A stretch of DNA of 64,000 bases, taken from positions 135,731 through 199,730 of the forward strand of contig JBGSVW010000020.1 of the NCBI GenBank assembly GCA_041752735.1, read 5' to 3'. Source of the DNA: UBA1422 sp041752735 (GTDB taxonomy: Bacteria > Bacillota > Clostridia > Peptostreptococcales > Anaerovoracaceae). Positions 32,752-41,212 of this stretch are shown here, one piece after another. The notes under the pieces were generated by a model. That model was given only the letters and a program-made list of their open reading frames with translations, was not told where the DNA came from and did not search any database. The stretch's first letter is position 1. Each line of letters begins with the position of its first letter. A program made the position numbers and the translations under genes.

Positions 32752-34299
32752 ATGAACAAGCTTGAACAGCTTCGTGAGTACAAAGCCAAAATAGCATTAG
32801 GCGGCGGACAAGACAAGATTGATGCACAGCACAAAAGAGGCAAATTGACTGCACGTGAAAGACTGGATATCCTATTTGACGAGGGTAGCTTCGTTGAAAT
32901 TGATACCTTTGTAACCAACCGCAGCAACAACTTCGACATGCCAGAAAAGAAATTCCACGGCGATGGCGTTGTGACCGGTTACGGTACAGTGGATGGCAGA
33001 CTGGTCTTCGCATTTTCCCAGGACTTCACCGTCATCGGCGGATCCTTAGGTGAATACCATGCCGAAAAAATTGTCAAAGTTCAGAACATGGCTTTGAAAA
33101 TGGGCGCACCTATCGTCGGCGTCAACGATTCCGGTGGTGCCAGAGTGGAAGAAGGCGTTAACGCGCTGTCCGGCTTTGCGAAGATTTTCAAGAACAACAC
33201 CATTTCCTCTGGCGTTATACCACAAATTTCAGTCATCATGGGACCTTGTGCAGGAGGCGCAGTATATTCGCCTGCCATCACAGACTTCATTTTCATGGTA
33301 GACAAAACCAGCCAGATGTTCATCACCGGCCCCCAGGTTATCAAGACTGTAACCGGAGAAGATGTATCGGCTGAGGATTTGGGCGGCGCTCTTTCCAATA
33401 ATGTTAAAAGCGGCAACGCACACTTCATGGGCAAGGATGACACCGAAACTCTGATGATGGTTCGTGATTTGCTTAGCTACTTCCCCTCCAACAACATGGA
33501 AACCCCACCGGTTTACGCTGCGACAGACAGCCCCAACCGATTAATCCCTGAATTTGAAGACCTCATCCCAGAGAATCCCAACAAAGCATATGATATGTAC
33601 GAAATCATCAAAGGCCTTGCCGATGACGGGATTATTCTTGATGTAGCAGCTCAGTATGCCAAGAGCATCATTACCTGCTTCATCCGCTTGGATGGCCAGA
33701 CCGTTGGCGTCATTGCTAACCAGCCCAGAGTGGAAGCAGGATGCCTGAACATCAACTCCTCAGACAAAGCAGCACGTTTCATCAGAAGATGCGACGCGTT
33801 TAATATTCCCATGCTGACCATTGAAGACGTTCCGGGCTTCTTGCCGGGAACCGATCAAGAATGGGGTGGCATTATCAGACATGGCGCAAAATTGCTTTAT
33901 GCTTATGCAGAAGCGACGGTACCAATGGTTACCCTGATCTGCAGAAAAGCATACGGTGGCGCATACATCGGCATGTGCAACAGAGAGCTTGGTTCAGACA
34001 TGGTTCTGGCTTGGCCTTCCGCACAAATCGCAGTCATGGGCGCATCCGGCGCAGCCAATATTATTTCATCTGTTAAGGCTGAAATAAAGGCTTCCGACGA
34101 TCCCATTGCAAAGACCAAAGAAAAGATTGCCGAATACGAAGAGAAATTCAATAATCCGTACAGAGCAGCAGAAATGGGCTATGTAGACGATGTTATTGAG
34201 CCGGCCACATCCCGACAGAGAATCATCAGTGCCTTCGACATGCTGGCAACCAAGAGAGCTTCCTTGCCGGCCAAGAAGCACGGAAACATTCCGCTATAG
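32752..34299 (+). CDS. mmdA: Biotin-dependent decarboxylase carboxyltransferase, methylmalonyl-CoA decarboxylase type
   Basis: Carboxyltransferase of 515 residues of the MmdA/PCC-beta family. Characteristic features are KRGKLTARERLDILFDEGSF, GGSLGEYHAEKI, NDSGGARVEEGV, MGPCAGGAVYSPAITDF, MFITGPQVIKTVTGE, EDVPGFLPGTDQEWGGIIRHGAKLLYAY and ICRKAYGGAYIGMCNRELGSD. It removes or transfers the carboxylate of methylmalonyl-CoA or propionyl-CoA onto biotin. A delta-type anchor and a biotin carrier follow, as in the Na+-pumping methylmalonyl-CoA decarboxylase, but no beta subunit is adjacent. A carboxylase role with a biotin carboxylase encoded elsewhere is the alternative. Confidence 0.9.
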   Translation: MNKLEQLREYKAKIALGGGQDKIDAQHKRGKLTARERLDILFDEGSFVEIDTFVTNRSNNFDMPEKKFHGDGVVTGYGTVDGRLVFAFSQDFTVIGGSLGEYHAEKIVKVQNMALKMGAPIVGVNDSGGARVEEGVNALSGFAKIFKNNTISSGVIPQISVIMGPCAGGAVYSPAITDFIFMVDKTSQMFITGPQVIKTVTGEDVSAEDLGGALSNNVKSGNAHFMGKDDTETLMMVRDLLSYFPSNNMETPPVYAATDSPNRLIPEFEDLIPENPNKAYDMYEIIKGLADDGIILDVAAQYAKSIITCFIRLDGQTVGVIANQPRVEAGCLNINSSDKAARFIRRCDAFNIPMLTIEDVPGFLPGTDQEWGGIIRHGAKLLYAYAEATVPMVTLICRKAYGGAYIGMCNRELGSDMVLAWPSAQIAVMGASGAANIISSVKAEIKASDDPIAKTKEKIAEYEEKFNNPYRAAEMGYVDDVIEPATSRQRIISAFDMLATKRASLPAKKHGNIPL

Positions 34300-34310
34300 G
34301 AGGTGGCAAC

Positions 34311-34718
34311 ATGAGTTTAATGGAATTATTTGCAGATCCCAGTACATTTGACACCCTCTCCTTAGGAGAAAAGGTTGTCGGCTCGCTGGTTACTGCATTG
34401 CTGGGCATGGGCACGACGTTCACGGTACTGGTTCTGATCTGGGGCTTCATCGCCCTAATCGGACGGCTTGTACGCAAAGAAGAAAAAGTGTTCCATCACG
34501 AAGAGGCACCCGCCCCGGCTGTGGCATCAACTCCGGCACCTGCCCCTGTAAATGCGGACGCTACCTTGGTAGCAGTCATCATGGCCGCCATTGCAGCCGC
34601 AGAAGGGACCGCAGTAGCCAACAATCTGGTTGTTCGAAAGATTATAAGAATCCCGGGACCCGATTCCGTTTGGAGCAACACCGGCAGAAATGAATGCCTG
34701 GACAGCAGAAGAGTATAA
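34311..34718 (+). CDS. mmdD: Decarboxylase delta subunit (OadG-like membrane anchor)
   Basis: Protein of 135 residues with one transmembrane helix (VGSLVTALLGMGTTFTVLVLIWGFIALIG, about 24-52), an Ala/Pro-rich hinge (EEAPAPAVASTPAPAPVNAD) and a C-terminal conserved segment (AVIMAAIAAAEGTAVANNLVVRKI) typical of clostridial OadG/MmdD. It anchors the carboxyltransferase to the membrane subunit. It begins 11 bp after mmdA behind AGGAGGTGG. This is a full-length anchor, in contrast to the two tiny anchors near gcdB. Confidence 0.87.
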   Translation: MSLMELFADPSTFDTLSLGEKVVGSLVTALLGMGTTFTVLVLIWGFIALIGRLVRKEEKVFHHEEAPAPAVASTPAPAPVNADATLVAVIMAAIAAAEGTAVANNLVVRKIIRIPGPDSVWSNTGRNECLDSRRV

Positions 34719-34764
34719 ATCTATTCGAGATAATTTGTGATGAAATGCATAAAGGAGAAAATAA

Positions 34765-35166
34765 ATGAAACAGTATAACATTACCGTAAATGGAACCGCA
34801 TATGCCGTTGAGGTAGAAGAACTTGGCGGAACATCCGCACCTAAGGCCGCTCCAGCAGCAGCCCCAGCACCTGCAGCAGCACCCGCCGCTGCTCCTGCAC
34901 CTGCCCCAGCCGCAAAACCAGCCGCAGCACCTGCAGCAGCACCTGCAGCCGGAGCAACAGTTGTATCTTCACCGATGCCCGGAACCATTCTGGACGTCAA
35001 GGTAACGCCCGGCCAGGCCATCAAATCCGGCCAGGTATTGGTGATCTTGGAAGCCATGAAAATGGAAAACGAAATCATGTCACCTGTTGATGGAACCATT
35101 GATGTTGTATCCACAACCAAGGGTTCATCAGTCAATGCAGGTGATTTACTTGTGACAATCAAATAG
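34765..35166 (+). CDS. mmdC: Biotin carrier protein with Ala/Pro hinge
   Basis: Gamma/biotin-carrier subunit of 133 residues: a short N-terminal region (MKQYNITVNGTAYAVEVEEL), a flexible Ala/Pro hinge at about residues 25-63 and a C-terminal biotinyl domain with K99 in EAMKMEN. It shuttles CO2 between MmdA and the membrane beta subunit. The layout is the usual one for this family and differs from the hinge-less 69-residue carriers at 14313 and 19938. It is followed by a terminator. Confidence 0.92.
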   Translation: MKQYNITVNGTAYAVEVEELGGTSAPKAAPAAAPAPAAAPAAAPAPAPAAKPAAAPAAAPAAGATVVSSPMPGTILDVKVTPGQAIKSGQVLVILEAMKMENEIMSPVDGTIDVVSTTKGSSVNAGDLLVTIK

Positions 35167-35213
35167 TAACCGAATAATCAAGAAACGAACAACGCAAAAT
35201 TTAAATACGAAAG

Positions 35214-35239
35214 AAGGCCTTGCTTCCGCAGGGCCTTTT
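35214..35239 (+). terminator. Terminator after mmdC
   Basis: AAGGCC and TGC pair with GCA and GGCCTT around a TTCC loop, followed by a short TTTT. It closes the mmd unit. Confidence 0.8.
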
Positions 35240-35354
35240 GCATATAATTAAACCCTAGCGATTGAATTCTTTGCGGAATTCCACACTCAATAAATCAATT
35301 GAATAACGAACACAAACGTTAATCATCCAACGCGGAGCTAAGGAGGAATAAACC

Positions 35355-36167
35355 ATGCTACTGGCATTCGATGTAGGCAACACCAATATTGTACTGGGTG
35401 TTTTCAAAGATGGTAATCTCATTCAGAACTGGCGACTTGAAACCGACAACAACAAGAGCGCAGATGAGTACGGAATGATTATTAACCAGCTTTTTTCATA
35501 TGAAGGATTAAATATCCACGATGTTAAAGACATCATCGTCTCAACCGTTGTGCCGTCTGTGCTGTTTACCCTGCAGCATCTTTCCATGAAATACTTCAAT
35601 AAGCGCGCCATTGTCATTGAACCGGGTGTCAAAACCGGTCTGGTGATTAAATACGACAACCCCAAACAGGTGGGTGCTGACCGGATTGTCAATGCGGTTG
35701 CTGCCTTCGCCAAATATGGGGGACCTTTGATTATAATCGACTTCGGAACAGCTACCACCTTTTGCGCCATTACGGAACGAGCCGAATACCTGGGCGGAAC
35801 CATTGCCCCGGGCCTGAAGATTTCTTCCGAAGCGCTCTTCGAAAAAACAGCCAAGCTTCCAAAGGTCGAATTGGAACAACCCGGTCACGTCATTTGCAAA
35901 AATACAGTTCAGTCCATGCAATCCGGATTGGTTTACGGCCACACCGGTATGGTTGATTACATAGTCAAAAAAATGAAAGTTGAGCTGACAGAAATCAATG
36001 GAAGCGACAAACCCATCACCGTTGTAGCCACCGGCGGCTTTGCTGAAATGATCAGCAAAGATCTGGACTGTATCGAACACGTGGATAAGCTCCTGACTTT
36101 AGAAGGATTGGCTATCATTTACGAAAAGAACAAGAAAGTTGTTGGTACAGTGGACTGCAAAGCATAA
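35355..36167 (+). CDS. coaX: Type III pantothenate kinase
   Basis: First enzyme of coenzyme A synthesis, phosphorylating pantothenate; 270 residues. Family motifs are LLAFDVGNTNIVLGVF at the N-terminus, GADRIVNAVAAFAKYG, IIDFGTATTFCAI and YLGGTIAPGLKISSEALFEKTAKLP. A strong AAGGAGG site precedes the ATG. The dus gene follows after 4 bp, so they are likely co-transcribed. Confidence 0.96.
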   Translation: MLLAFDVGNTNIVLGVFKDGNLIQNWRLETDNNKSADEYGMIINQLFSYEGLNIHDVKDIIVSTVVPSVLFTLQHLSMKYFNKRAIVIEPGVKTGLVIKYDNPKQVGADRIVNAVAAFAKYGGPLIIIDFGTATTFCAITERAEYLGGTIAPGLKISSEALFEKTAKLPKVELEQPGHVICKNTVQSMQSGLVYGHTGMVDYIVKKMKVELTEINGSDKPITVVATGGFAEMISKDLDCIEHVDKLLTLEGLAIIYEKNKKVVGTVDCKA

Positions 36168-36171
36168 TATT

Positions 36172-37161
36172 ATGAAACCAATCGGAACATTTACCCCTGA
36201 CAATCCGTTTTTCCTTGCCCCTCTTGCGGGCATTACTGACGCACCCACTAGGCTACTGGCCAAATCAATGGGGGCGTCATTGGTTTATACGGAAATGGTC
36301 AGCGGCAAAGGGTTGATGTATAATAATAAAAACACCCAGGGCTTGCTTCGGATTCACGAAGAAGAAAAACCGGTGGCCATCCAAATCTTTGGATGCGAAC
36401 CGGAAGTCATGGGTTACACAGCCAGAGAATTGAATTCCCGAGAGAATGCCATCCTTGACATCAATATGGGTTGCCCCGTTCCCAAAGTCACAAGATACGG
36501 CGAAGGCTCCGCCATGATGAAAGATCCCAAGAATATCTTTCGAGTAGTGGAAGCCGCCGTCCAAAATACCGACAAACCAGTCACCATCAAAATTCGAAGC
36601 GGATGGGATGCGGATTCCATCAACGCAACCGAGGTAGCGAAAATGGCTGAAGCGGCCGGCGCCGCCGCTGTCGCAGTCCATGGCCGGACCAGAGATCAGT
36701 TCTACACCGGCAAAGCCGACTGGTCCGTCATTTCCGATGTAGCCCGAAGCGTTAGCATCCCCGTCATCGGAAATGGGGACATCTTCCACGGGGAAGATGC
36801 CCTGGCCATGCTTGATCAAACAGGCTGTGAGTATGTGATGATTGCCAGAGGTGCCCTGGGCAACCCCTGGATTTTTAGGGAAGCACTGGCCCTTTATGGG
36901 GGTCGCCCCAAACCGGAACCCCCTACCACAGCCGAAAAAATAGCCATGCTGATTCATCATCTGGATCTGGCTATTGTTGAAAAAGGGGAGCGGGTTGCTG
37001 TCATGGAACTCCGCAAGCACGTGGGTTGGTATCTCAAAGGTGAGCATGGCGCTACCGCCGTCAGACGGATGGTGAACCAAATCACTGCCGCCTCCGAACT
37101 CCGAAACCTTCTGGAAGGACTGCTGGAAACCCCGCACGGGAGTTTGCGCGAAATCGAATAA
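36172..37161 (+). CDS. dus: tRNA-dihydrouridine synthase
   Basis: FMN-dependent enzyme of about 329 residues that reduces uridines in tRNA. Motifs include FLAPLAGITDAPTR, YTEMVSGKGLMY, IQIFGCEPEVM, DINMGCPVPKVTRYGEGSAMMKDP (with the conserved Cys), VTIKIRSGWD, AVHGRTRDQFYTGKADW and VIGNGDIF. The start at ATG 36172 lies just past the coaX stop and begins with the usual family N-terminus. Which uridine positions are modified is not evident. Confidence 0.94.
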   Translation: MKPIGTFTPDNPFFLAPLAGITDAPTRLLAKSMGASLVYTEMVSGKGLMYNNKNTQGLLRIHEEEKPVAIQIFGCEPEVMGYTARELNSRENAILDINMGCPVPKVTRYGEGSAMMKDPKNIFRVVEAAVQNTDKPVTIKIRSGWDADSINATEVAKMAEAAGAAAVAVHGRTRDQFYTGKADWSVISDVARSVSIPVIGNGDIFHGEDALAMLDQTGCEYVMIARGALGNPWIFREALALYGGRPKPEPPTTAEKIAMLIHHLDLAIVEKGERVAVMELRKHVGWYLKGEHGATAVRRMVNQITAASELRNLLEGLLETPHGSLREIE

Positions 37162-37176
37162 ACCCTAAAAAAGAGT

Positions 37177-37226
37177 AAAAATCTGCACATTTTATCAAAA
37201 TATAAGGAAAAATGTGCAGATTTTTT
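37177..37226. terminator. Terminator after dus
   Basis: AAAATCTGCACATTTT pairs with AAAATGTGCAGATTTT around a loop of about 15 nt, followed by T residues. It is strong and likely works in both directions. Confidence 0.88.
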
Positions 37227-37308
37227 CATTTTTGCGTAGATTTAATAAACAAGCATCATGTGAAACCCTCCAAATCCCAACCCCCAAAAAAATTTTCCAA
37301 AAAAGTTG

Positions 37309-37360
37309 TTGACAAGTAATATTATATGTCGTATAGTATTGCCATAAGAACAATATTGTT
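37309..37360 (+). promoter_or_regulatory. Promoter and candidate operator of padR operon
   Basis: TTGACA (37309-37314) and TATAGT (37332-37337) with a 17-bp spacer. A perfect palindrome AACAATATTGTT (37349-37360) lies just past the start point. PadR proteins commonly repress their own operon, so the palindrome is a candidate operator (inference). Confidence 0.65.
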
Positions 37361-37424
37361 AATATCTAACTTGGACGCAGCCGGCGGGCTGCACCATATA
37401 ACAAAAAGAAAGGAGCGGGGTAGC

Positions 37425-37745
37425 ATGAGCTTTCAAATAGGATCAACATTATTGGATGCCTGCGTTCTGTCCGTTTTGGCTAAAGGGGACACATATGGAT
37501 ACGTTTTGACACAAACCATGAAGCAGGCCATCGATATATCAGAATCAACCCTTTACCCGGTTTTGCGCAGACTTCAAAAGGAAGGCCATCTTCGAACCTA
37601 CGATGAACCATTCCAAGGTAGGAACCGACGATACTACGCAATTACCGAATCCGGCACAGTCAAATATCTGGAATACAAGCAGGAATGGACCGAGTATAAA
37701 ACCAAACTGAATTCTCTATTAAACGGAGGTGAGGACAGTGAATAG
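37425..37745 (+). CDS. PadR-family transcriptional repressor
   Basis: Winged helix-turn-helix regulator of 106 residues, the short subfamily-2 PadR form. The family signature is clear: LLDACVLSVLAKGDTYGYVLTQTM, STLYPVLRRLQKEGHLRTY and NRRYYAITESGTVKYLEYK. It commonly pairs with DUF1700 and DUF4097 membrane proteins, as here, in what is thought to be an envelope-stress or antibiotic-sensing unit. The ATG follows AGGAGCGGGG, and the 3' end overlaps the next gene by 8 bp. Confidence 0.93.
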   Translation: MSFQIGSTLLDACVLSVLAKGDTYGYVLTQTMKQAIDISESTLYPVLRRLQKEGHLRTYDEPFQGRNRRYYAITESGTVKYLEYKQEWTEYKTKLNSLLNGGEDSE

Positions 37746-38709
37746 AAAAGAATTTTTAAGGAAGCTACAGCTTGAACTGTACAAACTTCCGCGGCATGAA
37801 ATAGACGATGCCATAGCATACTACAACGAATATTTTGAAGAAGCAGGTCCTGATCAGGAACAAGCTGTCATAAAAGAACTTGGAACCCCATCAAAAATTG
37901 CAACACAAATCAAAGCGGATTATGCTGTAAGACAATTGGAAAGCATGGACAGCAACCGAGGCAATCGAGCAGGTGGCAACAGCGGCAGCTACAATAATGC
38001 AAGTAACACTGGTAACGCCGGCAACACCGGAAACTATAACAATGCAGGCAACGTCGGCAACACCGGCAACACCGAAAAAGCACCGGGAAAACTTTCCGCG
38101 GCATGGTGGGTTGTTATCGGCATCGTCGGTGGCATCTTCGCGGCACCTGTGGCAATCCCAGTGGCCTTTGCGCTGGCAGCTGTACTTGTCAGTTTGTTTA
38201 TCGGCATCGTTGCAATTCTAATCGCAGGTCTGGTGACTGCAATAGTCCTGATAGTTCTCAGCATAGTGGCTGTCATTGTAGGGCTGACCCTACTGGCTAC
38301 CAGCGGACCGTTGGCAGTATTGGTCATCGGCTTGGGACTCATGGGGATATCCTTGATGGCACTTTTCACAGTGGGCATCGTCGCATTATCGAATCTGTTC
38401 TTCCGGTTTATTGCCAGGAAGCACCGTGAAGGTCAAGTTAAACGGGCTCAAAGAAAACTGGAGAAACTCCAGCAGGGGATGCAGGGTTCCCAGGCTGCAC
38501 CCGCTGCACCCGCGGCACCCGCTGCACCCGCTGCACCAACAATGGAAGCACAAGCAGTTCCAACAGAACCGGTGACGGAAGCACAAGCAGCCCCAACTGT
38601 GCCTGTGACAGAAGGACAAGAGGCACTGAAAACTCCGGAAACCGAGGCTGCACCTGACACAACTGCAAAATCCAAATCTAAGAAAGGCGGTGACAATGAT
38701 GAGCAATAG
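37738..38709 (+). CDS. DUF1700 (HAAS-domain) membrane protein
   Basis: Membrane protein of 323 residues. The N-terminal HAAS/DUF1700 domain (NRKEFLRKLQLELYKLP, IDDAIAYYNEYFEEAG, VIKELGTPSKIATQI) is followed by an Asn/Gly/Thr repeat linker (about 80-118), three or four hydrophobic helices (about 125-225), and a low-complexity cytosolic or external tail with APAAPAAP and VTEAQAAPTVPVTEGQ repeats. It starts with GTG, overlapping the padR stop, so the two are coupled. It probably senses or relays membrane state to PadR; this is by analogy with similar sets. Confidence 0.85.
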   Translation: MNRKEFLRKLQLELYKLPRHEIDDAIAYYNEYFEEAGPDQEQAVIKELGTPSKIATQIKADYAVRQLESMDSNRGNRAGGNSGSYNNASNTGNAGNTGNYNNAGNVGNTGNTEKAPGKLSAAWWVVIGIVGGIFAAPVAIPVAFALAAVLVSLFIGIVAILIAGLVTAIVLIVLSIVAVIVGLTLLATSGPLAVLVIGLGLMGISLMALFTVGIVALSNLFFRFIARKHREGQVKRAQRKLEKLQQGMQGSQAAPAAPAAPAAPAAPTMEAQAVPTEPVTEAQAAPTVPVTEGQEALKTPETEAAPDTTAKSKSKKGGDNDEQ

Positions 38710-39469
38710 CAATAACAAATTAAAAATATTTATAATCGTTTGTGTCGTCGTGTTCCTCACCGGACTTGCGGCTACATTAACCGGAGTAGCCCTCCATGGG
38801 TTTCGCGATTTGAACAAATTACCCGGTGACTGGCATTTCGGTAATTGGTCTATATATGAAGGCTCCGGAAATACAGAAACTTATACCTTGAGAGGCGACT
38901 CCGCAGAATTTACATCAATGGATTTAGACATTGACCTCTGCGACGTGGAGTTTAAGCAAGGAGATGAATACCTAATTGAAATGACATATGATGCTGAAAT
39001 GACACAGCCGGACATCTCCATAGAAGACGGTAAGCTGGTGGTGAATACCAACACGGAGCATTACATCTCAGGGGATGAAAACGGATTTACCATGACGCTG
39101 GAAATTACCGTTCCGGAAGGAACCACGTTAAGCAAGGCCGACCTGTCTTTCGATGCATGTCAGGTGGATTTATCAAAACTGGATGCTACAATTTTGAACT
39201 TGAATATGGATATCGGGGAGTTAACCATAGAAATGTTGGCCTTCGATAATGCCGAGTTTGACCTTAACCTCTGCGATGCGACCATACAAATGGTTGGAGA
39301 AGATGCAAATTATTCCTATGATATCACAATTGATCTTGGCTCCATGACCGTGGATGGACAAGATGTGGACGATGATTATCATGGGATAACCAGTGCTCCT
39401 TACTATTATGACATGTCAGCTGACCTGAGCGATGTAGAGATCACTTATCAGGGGTCATCCGGAAACTAA
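38696..39469 (+). CDS. DUF4097-like exported beta-repeat protein
   Basis: Protein of about 257 residues with an N-terminal membrane anchor (IFIIVCVVVFLTGLAATLTGVAL) and an acidic repetitive extracellular part typical of DUF4097 (short beta strands such as MDLDIDLCDVEFKQGDEYLIEMTY, LNMDIGELTIEML, FDLNLCDATIQM). Its start lies within the end of the DUF1700 gene; two adjacent ATG codons are possible. It completes the PadR-DUF1700-DUF4097 operon. Function of the family is unclear. Confidence 0.8.
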   Translation: MMSNSNNKLKIFIIVCVVVFLTGLAATLTGVALHGFRDLNKLPGDWHFGNWSIYEGSGNTETYTLRGDSAEFTSMDLDIDLCDVEFKQGDEYLIEMTYDAEMTQPDISIEDGKLVVNTNTEHYISGDENGFTMTLEITVPEGTTLSKADLSFDACQVDLSKLDATILNLNMDIGELTIEMLAFDNAEFDLNLCDATIQMVGEDANYSYDITIDLGSMTVDGQDVDDDYHGITSAPYYYDMSADLSDVEITYQGSSGN

Positions 39470-39509
39470 CAATACTCTGGTTTAAACTAAAGTAAACCAT
39501 AAGTAAACC

Positions 39510-39540
39510 AAAAGACCGGCTGTGAAAAGCCGGTCTTTTG
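39510..39540 (+). terminator. Terminator after DUF4097 gene
   Basis: AAAAGACCGGCT pairs with AGCCGGTCTTTT with a 6-nt loop. It is an unambiguous intrinsic terminator. Confidence 0.92.
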
Positions 39541-39586
39541 AATGTGAGGGGAAGATGTAGATTTGGCAATGTTTGTGGGTCGATTC

Positions 39587-39614
39587 TTTACTTTTCATAT
39601 AAAAAATGTATAAT
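39587..39614 (+). promoter_or_regulatory. Sigma-70 promoter of substrate-binding lipoprotein gene
   Basis: TTTACT (39587-39592) and TATAAT (39609-39614) with a 16-bp spacer, about 58 bp before the lipoprotein start codon. Confidence 0.6.
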
Positions 39615-39672
39615 TAGAAGGGACTTTCGTTGGACATATCTGTCGGAACGGAAGATCCACCGGAGGAAATTC

Positions 39673-40884
39673 ATGATCAAAAAGTTTAAATCCACAGTAA
39701 TATGTGTAACTATTCTACTGTGCATCGGCACCTTGTCCGGCTGCACAACCTACGACAATTTTGTCGATGGATTTTTCGGAGACGAAACCAAGCAGGACAC
39801 CATCAAAATAGCCTTGTACGAGCCGATTTCCGGCGAGTTTAGCGACGAAGCAGCCGCAGAAATCAAGGGTATTGAACTGGCACACAAACTCTTCCCGGAA
39901 GTCCTTGGCAAACAAGTTGAACTGGTTTATGTCGACAATGGATCGGAACTGAACACCGCTAAAACTGCATTGGAAAATCTCGTAGAAAACAAACCCGCCA
40001 TCGTGCTGGGTAGTTATGGCAGCGCTTTTTCCATGCTGGCTGAATCGGTTTTCCAGGAAGCCAAAATCCCTGCTCTGACAATAACTAATACCAACCCATT
40101 GGTGAACAAAAACAATCCATATTATTTTAGGGTATGCTTTGTAGAAGCATATCAAGGAAAAGCACTGGCTGATTTTACGGTGCAGCACTTACAAGCCACC
40201 AAAGCTGCGGTATTATTGCCCCAGGGAGATGATTATGCAATGGCGCTGAGCACGACTTACTCAGAAAAACTGGAGGCATTGACTGCTAACCCCAACGTTG
40301 TTGTTTCAACCCAAAGCTATAATTCGGGAGATCGGGATTTCAGAAAGCAATTATCCAAAATTGCTGACTCCGATGCGACGGTGGTATTTCTACCAGGCGG
40401 TATCAGTGATGCCCAGGCAATCATCACCCAGGCAAAAGAAATGAAGCTAAGGCTCACCTTCCTTGGCACAGAATCATGGGCTACCGATGAGTTTATACAG
40501 CCGGCAGTCAGAGCGGGATTAAGTAACTATTTTTTTCCGACAGCATATGACAGTGCCAATACGGATAACGAAATGGCGGATATTTTCCTGAAGGCATACC
40601 AAAAAAAGTATGGTACTGGAGAACCGGAAGAAGCAACAGCACTTGGCTTTGATGCATATCTGCTGGCCATTGATGCCATAACCCGGGCAGGAAGTGCAGA
40701 CGATGGAGAAAAAATCATTGAGGCACTTTCCGGCGTGGTGGATTTCCAAGGTGCGTCCGGCGTCATACGATTTGATGCGCAGGGGGACCCGGAGCGATCT
40801 GTTATCATAAATAACGTTCAGGACACTATAATCACACCAGTCTTTACAGTTTCCCCGGTACCCATTGTGACAATAACTCAATAA
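39673..40884 (+). CDS. LivJ-type ABC substrate-binding lipoprotein
   Basis: Secreted lipoprotein of 403 residues. The signal peptide ends in the lipobox LSGC (Cys at about residue 23). The mature part is a type I periplasmic-binding fold (IKIALYEPISGEFSDEAAAEIKGIELAHKLF, VLGSYGSAFSMLAESVFQEAKIPALTITNTNP, YYFRVCFVEAYQGKALADF), the group that binds branched-chain amino acids or related ligands. No permease or ATPase genes are adjacent, so it is an orphan receptor or works with a transporter elsewhere. An upstream in-frame extension is ignored because GGAGG precedes this ATG. Confidence 0.9.
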   Translation: MIKKFKSTVICVTILLCIGTLSGCTTYDNFVDGFFGDETKQDTIKIALYEPISGEFSDEAAAEIKGIELAHKLFPEVLGKQVELVYVDNGSELNTAKTALENLVENKPAIVLGSYGSAFSMLAESVFQEAKIPALTITNTNPLVNKNNPYYFRVCFVEAYQGKALADFTVQHLQATKAAVLLPQGDDYAMALSTTYSEKLEALTANPNVVVSTQSYNSGDRDFRKQLSKIADSDATVVFLPGGISDAQAIITQAKEMKLRLTFLGTESWATDEFIQPAVRAGLSNYFFPTAYDSANTDNEMADIFLKAYQKKYGTGEPEEATALGFDAYLLAIDAITRAGSADDGEKIIEALSGVVDFQGASGVIRFDAQGDPERSVIINNVQDTIITPVFTVSPVPIVTITQ

Positions 40885-40981
40885 CCCAAACATTTAGAAA
40901 ACATTAGCAACCATTAGTAACCAATAAAAACATAAATATATTTGTAAATAACATAGTACACAAAGACAAAGGAGAATTAAC

Positions 40982-41212
40982 ATGATCGAAGACAAAATCA
41001 AAGCAGGACTGGAACAAATCAGACCCTTCCTTCAGAGAGACGGAGGAGACATAGAGTTTGTTGAATATACTGCGGACAAAGTGGTAAAAGTTAGATTACA
41101 GGGCCATTGCGCCGGTTGCCCGGGTGCACAGATGACCCTCAGTGGCGTTGTTGAAAGACTTCTCAAGGAAAGCTACCCTGATGACGTTGCCCGCGTAGAA
41201 GCCGTGAAATAA
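40982..41212 (+). CDS. NifU C-terminal domain Fe-S scaffold protein
   Basis: Small protein of 76 residues consisting only of the NifU-like C-terminal domain, with the CAGCPGA (CxxC) iron-sulfur binding motif and the family ending LLKESYPDDVARVEAV. It probably helps assemble or deliver Fe-S clusters. Its stop overlaps the start of the dipeptidase gene by one base. Confidence 0.92.
   Translation: MIEDKIKAGLEQIRPFLQRDGGDIEFVEYTADKVVKVRLQGHCAGCPGAQMTLSGVVERLLKESYPDDVARVEAVK

Noticed and set aside
35260..35300. GAATTC-TTTGCG-GAATTC dyad before coaX as an operator
   Set aside because: Short, AT-rich and without a regulator nearby; likely chance.
36277..37137. 286-residue open frame antisense to dus
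   Set aside because: Shadow of a well-conserved gene; no start signal.
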